Of a stretch of DNA of 18,359 nt, positions 1-7,093 are shown one piece after another; within the stretch, counting starts at the first letter, position 1, and each line of letters opens with the position of its first letter. The notes under the pieces are model-generated. The model did not search any database and had not been told where the DNA came from. It was given only the letters and a program-made list of their open reading frames with translations. Made by a program: the position numbers and the translations under genes. Source of the stretch: JBBDYH01 sp040901795. GTDB lineage: Bacteria; Planctomycetota; Planctomycetia; Pirellulales; JALHPA01. The stretch is taken from NCBI GenBank assembly GCA_040901795.1, contig JBBDYH010000112.1, positions 1 to 18,359 on the forward strand. Direction: 5' to 3'.

Positions 1-195
1 CCAGGACCTTTAATGCGTGCTAGCACATCACGTCCGCAAAACGGGAATGCACCCCCTTCCCATTGCGTCACGACTGCAACTACGGGGAGAACAATGTGGC
101 AAAATGGGATCGATGTGAGTACATGTGTTACGATGATACGTGTTCAATCTTGGATCCAAATCGATGGAAGTGCACTGCACCGGAGTAGTTACAGT
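1..195. other. Non-coding or undetermined left edge
   Basis: This stretch lies downstream of the MBOAT stop codon. The plus-strand frame that runs through it and on into the MBOAT gene has no recognisable protein character and overlaps that gene antisense. I see no RNA gene, repeat or convincing terminator. It may be intergenic, or the edge of a gene outside the window. Confidence 0.4.
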
Positions 196-1173
196 TCATG
201 GCAGCCACGGCTCACTGGTGTAGACGAACGGGAAGATGAGATCGACGCCATGGAAGAAGAAGATGGAGGTGGCGCCGATCCAAAGGATGGTTGCGGTGCG
301 GGCGATGGTTGATCCAAGAACGGGCCAACCGAGGACGAGGCGGTCGAGCGCGGGCGAAGCGATAACGGCGGGGACCTGGATCAGGAAAAACGTGAATTGA
401 TATCCAGTGAATCGCGACGTGGCGAAGGCGAAGGCGAGCTCATGGAAGATCGCGCTGACGAGGAATGTCACCCAGACGCCGCGGATGGGAGCGCGGCGGC
501 CGCCCGCTGGCACGAAGACATTCCAGTAGAGCCAGGGCTGAACGCGATTGTTATAGCGGCGCCAGAACTCCGCCGGAGTTCGCGCGAGGAAACCTCGATC
601 GATGATCGGGGTCGTGTCGAATCCGGCAAGTCGCTCGACGCCGCAGAGGGTTTGAGCGAGCGATTCGACCGTGAGCACGAAGATGAACAGCTTCGCCACG
701 TGGTCGAAGGCGAAGGAGGATTGCAGCGTGTAGCTCCGCTCGGCGGTGAAAACGAGGACGAGGCCAAGTGTAACGCCGATGCTTCCCAATGCGACGCGGA
801 AAAGATCAGTGCCGGACCGTTGATCCGGCCGAAGGCTGCGATCTTTTCGCCCGAAGACGACGAGCAGGAATGGGAACGGAATCAAGAAGCGGCAGTAGTG
901 GGACCAACGAATTGGCTGCAGTTCGCCACTCAGATTCTGCCGCGTGAAGTCGATCAGGCGGAAGAAAAGATCGACGCAAAAAAGGGCCGCGATGCCCCGA
1001 TGGATACGGAATTCGGGCGGGATGATGAATAGACAAGCGATGATCGCAATGGCACCCGGGACAACGGTGAGGACCGCCGAGACGCCGCCACGTCGCAGGG
1101 CGGGATAAATAGCAATGGCAATTGTGTGGGCCGCCGCGACGCAGAGCAGAAATGAAAGCGCGGGATGACCCAT
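196..1173 (-). CDS. MBOAT-family (wax-synthase-like) membrane O-acyltransferase
   Basis: A 325-residue integral membrane protein, probably transferring an acyl group to a hydroxyl on a lipid or polysaccharide at the cytoplasmic membrane; the substrate cannot be told from sequence. The whole chain is a series of hydrophobic segments (about residues 5-25, 32-52, 60-75, 95-107, 124-142, 158-176, 232-250, 260-275, 288-312). The family signature is visible as a TPAEFWRRYNNR segment at 199-210, followed by SAIFHE at 240-245. H244 corresponds to the invariant catalytic histidine of MBOAT enzymes, and the FWRR block is typical of the wax-synthase-like subfamily. An in-frame stop lies five codons upstream, so the ATG at 1173 is effectively fixed. 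No clear Shine-Dalgarno sequence precedes it. The gene lies 115 bp downstream of ahcY on the same strand, with a palindromic repeat between them. The fold call is good; the exact substrate is unknown. Confidence 0.8.
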   Translation of the reverse strand: MGHPALSFLLCVAAAHTIAIAIYPALRRGGVSAVLTVVPGAIAIIACLFIIPPEFRIHRGIAALFCVDLFFRLIDFTRQNLSGELQPIRWSHYCRFLIPFPFLLVVFGRKDRSLRPDQRSGTDLFRVALGSIGVTLGLVLVFTAERSYTLQSSFAFDHVAKLFIFVLTVESLAQTLCGVERLAGFDTTPIIDRGFLARTPAEFWRRYNNRVQPWLYWNVFVPAGGRRAPIRGVWVTFLVSAIFHELAFAFATSRFTGYQFTFFLIQVPAVIASPALDRLVLGWPVLGSTIARTATILWIGATSIFFFHGVDLIFPFVYTSEPWLP

Positions 1174-1199
1174 TGCAGGCAGCGATCAATGCCAAACAA

Positions 1200-1287
1200 T
1201 GTCGCCCCTCCGAGGCTCATTTCTTGTTTTTGCGTCGAGTCCGGGGGCTTGCGCCCCCGGCTAGCGAATGCCGCCCCTCCGGGGCTT
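1200..1287. repeat. Composite palindromic intergenic repeat between ahcY and the MBOAT gene
   Basis: A perfect hairpin (arms 1241-1248 and 1253-1260, 8 bp) is flanked by two direct near-copies of a G/C block at 1200-1218 and 1269-1287 (core gcccctccgaggct against gcccctccggggct). On the transcribed minus strand the central loop reads GCAA, a GNRA tetraloop. The second block itself folds (GCCCC-TCC-GGGGC, 1273-1285) and begins directly at the ahcY stop codon. There is no T-run behind the hairpin, so a classical intrinsic terminator is not obvious. Confidence 0.7.
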
Positions 1288-1288
1288 G

Positions 1289-2614
1289 TTAGTATCGATA
1301 AAACTCCGGCTTGTACGGCCCCGTCTCGCAAATGCCCAGATACTCGCACTGCTTCTGCGTGAGCTTGGTGAGCTTCACGCCCAGCTTCGGCAGATGCAGC
1401 CGCGCGACTTCTTCGTCGAGCGATTTGGGAAGCGTGTAGACGCCGACGTCGTACTTGTCGGTGTTCTGCCATAGCTCCAATTGCGCGAGCACCTGGTTGG
1501 TGAATGACGTGCTCATCACAAACGACGGGTGCCCGGTTGCGCAGCCGAGGTTTACCAGCCGCCCTTCGGCGAGGATCAAGATCGAGTGCCCGTCGGCGAA
1601 CGTGTAGCGATCGACCAGCGGCTTGATGTTGAGTTTTTTTACCTTCTTCGCTTTGACCTGCCCTTCGAGCCAGGCCATGTCGATCTCGATGTCAAAGTGG
1701 CCGATGTTGCAGACAATGGCGTCGTTTTTCATCGCCTCCATGTGCTCCGGCCGGATAATGTCGCAGCAGCCGGTGGCGGTGACAAAAATATCGCCGCGCG
1801 GAGCCGCCTCTTCCATCGTCGTGACTTCGTATCCCTCCATTGCCGCCTGGAGTGCAATGATCGGATCGATTTCGGTGATGATCACCCGGGCGCCGAGCGT
1901 GCGCATGCTGTGGGCACAACCCTTGCCGACGTCGCCGTAACCGCCCACGACGACAACTTTGCCGGCAATCATCACGTCAGTGGCCCGTTTGATGCCGTCA
2001 GCCAGCGACTCGCGGCAGCCGTAGAGGTTGTCGAACTTGCTCTTCGTCACCGAGTCGTTGACGTTGATTGCCGGGCACTTCAACTCACCGCGCGCGTGCA
2101 TCTGATACAGCCGATGTACGCCGGTGGTCGTCTCTTCGCTTAGGCCGCGAATGCCCTCGAGCAGCTCGGGAAACCGCTGATGGACCATGGCGGTCAGGTC
2201 GCCGCCGTCGTCGAGGATCATGTTCAAGGGCTCGCCCGACGGGAAGAAGAGCGACTGCTCGATGCACCAGTCGAACTCCTCATCGGTCTCGCCCTTCCAG
2301 GCGAAGACTGGGACGCCGGTCTTGGCGATGGCCGCGGCGGCTTCGTCTTGCGTGCTGAACTTGTTGCAACTCGACCAGGTGACTTCGGCGCCCAAGGCGG
2401 TGAGCGTCTCGATCAACACCGCCGTCTCGATCGTCATGTGCAGGCAGCCGGCGATGCGAGCGCCGGTCAGCGGCTTCGTCTGGCCGTATTTCTCGCGCAG
2501 TGACATCAACCCGGGCATCTCATTCTCGGCCAGCATGATCTTGCGGCGGCCGAGATCGGCCAGCGACATATCGGCAACTTTATAGGGAAGACGTTCAGTA
2601 GCGGCCTGGGACAT
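1289..2614 (-). CDS. ahcY: S-adenosylhomocysteine hydrolase (adenosylhomocysteinase)
   Basis: Cytoplasmic NAD-dependent enzyme that splits S-adenosylhomocysteine into homocysteine and adenosine, removing the product inhibitor of methyltransferases. The 441-residue chain is a near-textbook family member. It has the substrate residues D136 and E161, the NVNDSVTKSKFDN block with K191 and D195, C200, the NAD-binding GGYGDVGKG at 224-232, H306 in NIGHFD, and a C-terminal KPEFYRY tail that normally reaches the partner subunit's NAD. All line up with the human enzyme at a constant +5 offset. The roughly 40-residue insertion of plant and many bacterial homologues is absent. The frame is open 40 codons further upstream, but that segment only translates TGAACCC repeats, so the ATG at 2614 (MSQAATERLP) is chosen. 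No Shine-Dalgarno sequence precedes it. Confidence 0.97.
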   Translation of the reverse strand: MSQAATERLPYKVADMSLADLGRRKIMLAENEMPGLMSLREKYGQTKPLTGARIAGCLHMTIETAVLIETLTALGAEVTWSSCNKFSTQDEAAAAIAKTGVPVFAWKGETDEEFDWCIEQSLFFPSGEPLNMILDDGGDLTAMVHQRFPELLEGIRGLSEETTTGVHRLYQMHARGELKCPAINVNDSVTKSKFDNLYGCRESLADGIKRATDVMIAGKVVVVGGYGDVGKGCAHSMRTLGARVIITEIDPIIALQAAMEGYEVTTMEEAAPRGDIFVTATGCCDIIRPEHMEAMKNDAIVCNIGHFDIEIDMAWLEGQVKAKKVKKLNIKPLVDRYTFADGHSILILAEGRLVNLGCATGHPSFVMSTSFTNQVLAQLELWQNTDKYDVGVYTLPKSLDEEVARLHLPKLGVKLTKLTQKQCEYLGICETGPYKPEFYRY

Positions 2615-2618
2615 GAGA

Positions 2619-2647
2619 GGGTTCAGCGTTCGGGGTTCAGGGTTCAG
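2619..2647. repeat. Degenerate short tandem repeat (TGAACCC type) in the ahcY leader
   Basis: On the plus strand GGGTTCAG occurs at 2619-2626 and 2633-2640, with a further GGTTCAG at 2641-2647 and a degenerate GTTCGG between the first two. On the ahcY mRNA this gives CTGAACC repeats directly ahead of the start codon, where a Shine-Dalgarno sequence would be expected. A related CTGAACCC/AACCCTGA segment sits directly ahead of rplI at about 15946-15960. Confidence 0.65.
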
Positions 2648-2650
2648 TAG

Positions 2651-2671
2651 CTGCAAGTCAGCGACTTGCAG
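2651..2671. repeat. Perfect 9-bp stem-loop upstream of ahcY
   Basis: The arms CTGCAAGTC (2651-2659) and GACTTGCAG (2663-2671) are perfectly complementary with a 3-nt loop. The hairpin lies about 37 nt upstream of the ahcY ATG and would be in its 5' leader if transcription starts further upstream. It could be a regulatory hairpin or a copy of a dispersed palindromic repeat. There is no T-run on either side. Confidence 0.65.
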
Positions 2672-2807
2672 GAGGTCAGGAATCGCCGCGGACGCGACCG
2701 GGCGCGGGAGCGCCGGATTGCGGCCGGTCAACAAGAATTTACATCTTAGATGCCGACGCGCAAGGCGGCAAGCGGCCCTTACGGTTACCGGGTCCGCTCA
2801 GCCGCTG

Positions 2808-3458
2808 TCACAACGCAGATCGCGCGGATGCAACGAAATTGCGTGTTGCAACGGCATTCTTATACCCGTCCGGCGACTCGACGCCGCTGGCTGTATCGAC
2901 CGCTGATGGCCCGACCACCGAGATCGCCTCAGCCACATTCTCCGGCGTGAGGCCGCCGGCAAGAATCAACGGCAAGTCGATGTGCGAGCGCCAGTCGGCC
3001 AGCGCTTGCCAATCAACGGCGGCGCCCGTGCCGCCATAGCTGCCGGCTGTGCCCGGTGAGTCGATCAGTACCGCGACGGGCAGGACGCCGTGACGTTTGC
3101 ACTCGGCGATGTACTTCTCGATCGGGGTCCAGCCTTCGGCTCGAAAGCGGAATGCCTTAATAACTGGCCAAGCCCGTAGCTCCGCGAGCTGGAAGGGCGA
3201 CTCGTCGCCGTGGAGCTGCAAGTAAACGAGCCTGCATTGTTCCGCGGCGGCCAGAATCTCAGGGGTCGACGCATTGACAAACACACCTACGCGGGCGACG
3301 CCTGCGGGTACGGCCGCGGCAACGGAGGTAGCCTCTTCGAGCGGCAGGTATCGCTTGCTTTGCGGATAGAAGTTCAGCCCAACAGCGTCCGCTCCCGCCG
3401 CCGCGATATGAGGCAGGTCTTCGGCTCGTCGAACGCCGCAAATCTTGACTTTGAACAT
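2808..3458 (-). CDS. trpF: Phosphoribosylanthranilate isomerase
   Basis: Cytoplasmic TIM-barrel enzyme of tryptophan synthesis that performs the Amadori rearrangement of N-(5-phosphoribosyl)anthranilate to CdRP. At 216 residues it has the usual length. The KICG motif (5-8) carries catalytic C7, and D133 in the LIDSP stretch is the partner acid. Other family marks are QLHGDE (81-86), YGGTG (141-145), LAGGLTPENV (166-175) at the phosphate-binding loop, and VDTASGVE (187-194). No other trp gene is in the window, so this copy stands alone, upstream of ahcY on the same strand with 193 bp between. The ATG at 3458 directly abuts a palindromic repeat (gagtag...), so the normal Shine-Dalgarno position is occupied by repeat sequence. 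Confidence 0.96.
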   Translation of the reverse strand: MFKVKICGVRRAEDLPHIAAAGADAVGLNFYPQSKRYLPLEEATSVAAAVPAGVARVGVFVNASTPEILAAAEQCRLVYLQLHGDESPFQLAELRAWPVIKAFRFRAEGWTPIEKYIAECKRHGVLPVAVLIDSPGTAGSYGGTGAAVDWQALADWRSHIDLPLILAGGLTPENVAEAISVVGPSAVDTASGVESPDGYKNAVATRNFVASARSAL

Positions 3459-3550
3459 GAGTAGGGTGGGCTTTGCCCGCCGAGGACGAACGTCATGGCA
3501 TGATGGGCAGAACGAACTTTAAGATTGTGGTGGGCAAAGCCCACGCTACT
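3459..3550. repeat. Long imperfect inverted repeat, GAGTAGGGTGGGC family, copy 1
   Basis: The left arm at about 3459-3481 begins gagtagggtgggc; the right arm at 3529-3550 is its reverse complement. Over 22 bases (3460-3481 against 3529-3550) only two positions differ. A spacer of about 47 bp separates the arms. Each arm is itself hairpin-like (GGGC-TTT-GCCC). The left arm begins at the base next to the trpF start codon. A second copy lies at 17104-17170 between pth and rpsF. Confidence 0.85.
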
Positions 3551-3873
3551 GTATAGGACGCCGACGGCCGCCGAAAGTCAATCGGCTTGTCGGCCAGTAT
3601 GGCGCGGAACTTGAGTGAAATCCCGGCGATTTCAACGTTTGGGGACCACTTGCTGTCAGACTTTAAGAACTTTCACGTCTTTGCGGCTGTGGCAATGGAG
3701 TTAGCCACTTTGATTGCCGAATCTAGAAGTGTGCAACTTTCGAAGCACTACGGATCGCGCACGCGCTAGTATCACCTGGTCGCGACCTCGGCAATACCTC
3801 CGTTGCCGCCATTGGTTAACACTTCGTAAAGTTCGGCTCGAACTCGCCCTGGATCTCGAAGGATAGGGTCACC
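3551..3873. other. Intergenic region upstream of the AAA ATPase gene
   Basis: With the preceding repeat this forms a 415-bp gap between divergent trpF and the AAA ATPase gene. No coding sequence is convincing; the open frames here are short and featureless. It probably holds promoters for one or both genes, but I found no strong sigma-70 or sigma-54 type site. Just ahead of the ATPase ATG the segment AAGGATAGGG offers a plausible, slightly distant ribosome binding site. Confidence 0.4.
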
Positions 3874-5655
3874 ATGTACGAATCGTTCTTCGGCCTCGTC
3901 CGCCGTCCTTTCACCTCCTCCGCCGACGCCGATTGCTACTATCCGGCGACGGCGATTGAATCGGCGCGGCAGACGCTCTTCCGCTGTATCGACCGGGGCG
4001 AAGGCGCCGCGCTCTTGATCGGCCCCGCTGGGGCGGGTAAGTCGCTGTTGGTCCAGGTACTCGCGGAACAGTTTCGCGGCCGGTTCGGCATCGCGTTGTT
4101 GGGCAGTGGCCGATTCAACACACGACGCGAGCTGCTGCAGGCGATCCTCTATGAGCTTGGATTGCCGTACCGCGACATGGAAGAGGGAGAGCTGCGACTG
4201 ACGCTCATTGACCACCTTTCGACGGCGGATGGCGGGCAGGAGGGTATGTTACTCTTGATCGACGAAGCGCACTCTTTGCCCCTCAAGTTGTTGGAAGAAG
4301 TGCGATTGATTACCAACCTGGTTCGCGGTGGGCAGCCGAAGGTGCGGCTCGTGCTCGCGGGATCATCGGCGCTGGAAGAGCGATTCACTAGTCCTAAGCT
4401 CGACGCCTTCAACCAGCGCATTTCGGCGCGATGTTATCTGCAAGCGTTCGATCGCAACGAAACGCGCGAGTATGTCAAGGCGCAGATTGAATGGGCCGGC
4501 GGACAATCAGAGACACTCTTCGCCAACGAGGCGCTCGACGGCATCTATCAGGCGACACAGGGCGTTCCGCGGCTGATTAACCAGGTGTGCGACCATGCTC
4601 TGTTGCTGGCCTGTGCCGCCGGCGCGCCGTCGCTGGACAAAGCGTCGATTGAGGAGGCCTGGGCCGACTTGCAGCAGTTGCCGACACCTTGGAACCGGGA
4701 ATCCAGTGCCGCAGAGAGCGACACACGACAAGGCGGCGAGGTGATTGAATTCGGTATTCTGGACGACGAGCCCGAAGTTGAGTCGAGAGCCGCATCCTCC
4801 AGCGAGACTGACGCCAGGTTCGCGGACGCCGACAACGACGAATGGGCCAGCGACGGTGGGCAGATTGAGATCGACCTGTCGGAACCAGAGACAGTCGAGT
4901 ATGCCGAGGTCGCAGATGACAGAGCCAACGACCGCCCGTCGCGGTTGGAACCGTATTCAGTGCCATTTCAGCAAGCTGCCGTGCCTCCAAATGCCGATTT
5001 CGCTGGGCAGGATCCGCTGCGGCGGTTAGCCGAGGTCGAGCAGCAGATTGCGGCAATCGACAAGGATTGCCCGACCGGGTTTGCCGCGGCGCCATTGAGG
5101 TCACACGTGCAATCGTCATTCGGCATGCATGACCCGTTCAACGAGTCTTTCGTTGAAGAGGAGCTGGTGATTGACCCGTTCGCAATGACGGCGGCGGATG
5201 CGTTGGCGAACCGCCCATTAGTGCAGTGCGAAGAGGGGCGAAGGCTCGGCAAGCTGCTCAAACCGCTTCCTGAGCGCGCCTCGCCCAAGTTGTCGCTTGC
5301 CACGCCGCTCGATCTTCTTGAGTCGACTGACGAGGACGAGGATGCAGACCGACCACTGAGACTGTCCGGCAACGAGCCAGCCGCTTTCGATAGCACCGTG
5401 CCACCGGCGATCGTCTGGTGGCCGGCGGAGGAAGCGACAAGCAAGTCGGCCCGTGAATCGGAGTCGCCATACGCGGACCACAGCTTCACGCCCGATTTCC
5501 GCGTCACGGGAGCTCAGCGCGTAGATTTAGATCAAGAGAAAAGCGGCGACCCTGAGCTGATTGTCATTGAGGACGAGCCGCCCGGCGTGCATCAGGTGAC
5601 CGTTGTCCGCCGCGGACAATATCGGCAGCTATTCTCGAACCTGCGCCGCGGGTAG
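3874..5655 (+). CDS. ExeA/GspA-like AAA ATPase with long acidic C-terminal tail
   Basis: A 593-residue protein whose first ~270 residues match the ExeA/GspA/MshM-type AAA ATPases, which in known systems help assemble or place a secretin or pilus machine at the envelope. The chain opens with the family's MYESFFGLVRRPF. Walker A is GPAGAGKS (50-57, K56), Walker B LLLIDE (126-131), sensor 1 is LVLAGS (159-164), an arginine-containing QRISAR block lies at 181-186, and GVPRLINQ (230-237) is the usual C-terminal signature. Residues ~275-593 are rich in D, E, S and P, look largely disordered, and show no recognised domain; the peptidoglycan-binding module of Aeromonas ExeA is not visible. No membrane segment is evident, unlike classical ExeA. 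The mannosyltransferase gene follows after 9 bp, implying co-transcription. The ATPase class is clear; the pathway served is inferred. Confidence 0.85.
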   Translation: MYESFFGLVRRPFTSSADADCYYPATAIESARQTLFRCIDRGEGAALLIGPAGAGKSLLVQVLAEQFRGRFGIALLGSGRFNTRRELLQAILYELGLPYRDMEEGELRLTLIDHLSTADGGQEGMLLLIDEAHSLPLKLLEEVRLITNLVRGGQPKVRLVLAGSSALEERFTSPKLDAFNQRISARCYLQAFDRNETREYVKAQIEWAGGQSETLFANEALDGIYQATQGVPRLINQVCDHALLLACAAGAPSLDKASIEEAWADLQQLPTPWNRESSAAESDTRQGGEVIEFGILDDEPEVESRAASSSETDARFADADNDEWASDGGQIEIDLSEPETVEYAEVADDRANDRPSRLEPYSVPFQQAAVPPNADFAGQDPLRRLAEVEQQIAAIDKDCPTGFAAAPLRSHVQSSFGMHDPFNESFVEEELVIDPFAMTAADALANRPLVQCEEGRRLGKLLKPLPERASPKLSLATPLDLLESTDEDEDADRPLRLSGNEPAAFDSTVPPAIVWWPAEEATSKSARESESPYADHSFTPDFRVTGAQRVDLDQEKSGDPELIVIEDEPPGVHQVTVVRRGQYRQLFSNLRRG

Positions 5656-5664
5656 AACTACACC

Positions 5665-6411
5665 ATGCTCGCCACTACCAACGCCGACAAGACGCTGGTC
5701 ATGACGGCGACATACAACGAGATCGAGAATCTGCCGCGATTAGTAGCGGAAGTCTTGGCCGTGGCGCCCGAGGTCGATTTTTTGGTCGTTGACGACAACT
5801 CGCCGGACGGCACCGGAGCATGGTGCGACGAGCAGGCCGCAGCCGATCCTCGTGTGCGCTGCCTGCACCGTGCCGGGAAGCTCGGCTTGGGCACGGCGAT
5901 CGTCGCGGGCATGAATTACGCCATCGCGCACGGCTATAAACATGTGCTCAACATGGATGCGGACTTCAGCCATCATCCCCGCTATTTGCCGGCGATAATC
6001 GCGGGAATGGATCCGCCGTCCGGGCTGGCGCTCGATGTGATGATCGGCTCACGTTATGTGTCCGGAGGCGGCACCGTGGATTGGCCGTTGCGGCGTCGGC
6101 TGATGAGCCGGGCGGTCAACGTTTATGCGCGGTGGATGCTGTGGTTGAGCGCCAAGGACTGCAGCGGCGGTTACCGCTGTTATCGTGTGGCGACGCTCAA
6201 CAAGCTGGATCTCGATTCAATTCGCTCCCGGGGTTATTCGTTCCAGGAGGAAATCCTGTGGATGCTTCGCCGTGCCGGAGCGCGGATCGGCGAGACGCCA
6301 ATCGTCTTTGCCGATCGCGAGCAGGGACAATCGAAGATCAACGGCCGCGAGGCAGCCAGTGCGCTGCGAATCATTGCGACGCTCGGCATCAGGAACCTAT
6401 TGACAAAATGA
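5665..6411 (+). CDS. GT2 glycosyltransferase, polyprenol-phosphate mannosyltransferase (DPM1-like)
   Basis: Probably transfers a sugar, classically mannose from GDP-mannose, to a polyprenyl phosphate at the cytoplasmic membrane, giving a donor for glycans or protein glycosylation. The 248-residue chain has the DPM1 order of motifs: TATYNEIENLP (14-24), VVDDNSPDGTG (41-51), GKLGLGTAIVAGM (71-83), the metal-binding DAD in NMDADFSHHP (96-105), IGSRYVSGGG (127-136), GYSFQEEI (190-197) and REQGQSKI (218-225). There is no C-terminal membrane segment, so it is the short, soluble-catalytic-domain type. The sugar could differ from mannose. It starts 9 bp after the AAA ATPase stop; the ATG at 5665 is chosen, though M13 (5701) is also possible. 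No strong Shine-Dalgarno sequence is seen, which suggests translational coupling. Confidence 0.88.
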   Translation: MLATTNADKTLVMTATYNEIENLPRLVAEVLAVAPEVDFLVVDDNSPDGTGAWCDEQAAADPRVRCLHRAGKLGLGTAIVAGMNYAIAHGYKHVLNMDADFSHHPRYLPAIIAGMDPPSGLALDVMIGSRYVSGGGTVDWPLRRRLMSRAVNVYARWMLWLSAKDCSGGYRCYRVATLNKLDLDSIRSRGYSFQEEILWMLRRAGARIGETPIVFADREQGQSKINGREAASALRIIATLGIRNLLTK

Positions 6412-6424
6412 TCATGGACATGCC

Positions 6425-6438
6425 GGCTCCGCGGAGCC
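6425..6438. repeat. 14-bp perfect GC palindrome after the glycosyltransferase gene
   Basis: GGCTCCG and CGGAGCC form a perfect 7+7 palindrome 13 bp after the stop codon. There is no T-run. It may be another short dispersed palindrome of the kind seen throughout the window. Confidence 0.45.
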
Positions 6439-6582
6439 ATGAAAGAGACGAGCATCCGGTTGCCAACACAGGACGCACGACGGCGATTCGCAACAAGACC
6501 GAATTGGACCGCCTGGGGCCTTGCGGCTACACTGTCTTATACGGACAAGGCATGCGGTTTTCGTGGCGAAAGGGCGGGTCGA

Positions 6583-6828
6583 ATGCGAACGGAAGTTGTG
6601 CGAGAAGAAACCAGACGACTGTTGCGTCAGGCGCCGTTTCGGCCATTCGCGCTAAACTTGGAGAATGGAGACCGCGTCGTGGTCGAGCATCCTGAGAATA
6701 TCGCCTTTGATCCAGGGGCGAATGGGTCCCGCGGTTCCAACGAGTTCTACGTCATATCCAGTAAGCTAAGGGTGTTCAGCACGTTTGAAGCGGTGAGCAG
6801 CGTAGCGTTGCTCGACACTGGCGACTGA
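6583..6828 (+). CDS. Small conserved hypothetical protein
   Basis: An 81-residue soluble protein with no assigned function. The pattern of an N-terminal helix (MRTEVVREETRRLLRQ), then a PFRPFALNLENGDRVVVEHPENIAF strand-rich stretch, resembles a small family I recall in planctomycete genomes ('PF.PF.l.l.dG....v.HPe.ia'). The open frame extends back to 6439, but that part has no family character. The ATG at 6583 is preceded by GGGCGGG and gives the usual N-terminus, so it is chosen. The protein ends in an unremarkable VALLDTGD. It stands between the glycosyltransferase and the receiver-ATPase gene with sizeable gaps on both sides, so it may be its own unit. Confidence 0.6.
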   Translation: MRTEVVREETRRLLRQAPFRPFALNLENGDRVVVEHPENIAFDPGANGSRGSNEFYVISSKLRVFSTFEAVSSVALLDTGD

Positions 6829-6922
6829 ACTTGCCGCAATGGCTGTGAACTCCGACGGGCTCGGCAATCGCCGACTCAATTGCATTGCGCGCCGCGTCCG
6901 ATCAAAATAGATCATAGACCGA

Positions 6923-6948
6923 ACCGCTTGTGATGAACGACAAGCGGT
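6923..6948. repeat. 8-bp perfect stem-loop in the intergenic region upstream of the receiver-ATPase gene
   Basis: ACCGCTTG (6923-6930) and CAAGCGGT (6941-6948) are perfectly complementary around a 10-nt loop. It lies in a 265-bp gap (6829-7093) where I see no gene. There is no T-run after it. It could be an operator, a leader hairpin or a chance structure. Confidence 0.4.
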
Positions 6949-7093
6949 CGCGGCGGGCCGAGGCACATGATTGAGGTCCGCCCGCTCGCTTGAACGGGAC
7001 CGATCGAGGCTCGTGGACTGATCCTGATAGGCAGTCGTCGCATTAAGCGTCTTTGCGCTTAGTCGCTGTCCTGCCACGCACGAGGGCTCGATC

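Noticed and set aside
397..1032. A 211-codon plus-strand open frame over the MBOAT gene
   Set aside because: The opposite strand has membrane segments and the MBOAT signature; this frame is a charged, low-complexity shadow.
2612..2735. SAH riboswitch upstream of ahcY
   Set aside because: Only one small 9-bp hairpin and a short tandem are present; the multi-helix pseudoknot core of the known SAH aptamer is not visible.
3551..3873. Sigma-54 promoter ahead of the AAA ATPase gene
   Set aside because: TGGCAATGG at about 3690 lacks the correctly spaced GC element of the -12 box.
6504..6533. Sigma-70 promoter for the small gene at 6583 (TTGGAC, 18 bp, TACACT)
   Set aside because: The -35 matches only three of six positions; such matches are expected by chance at this length.
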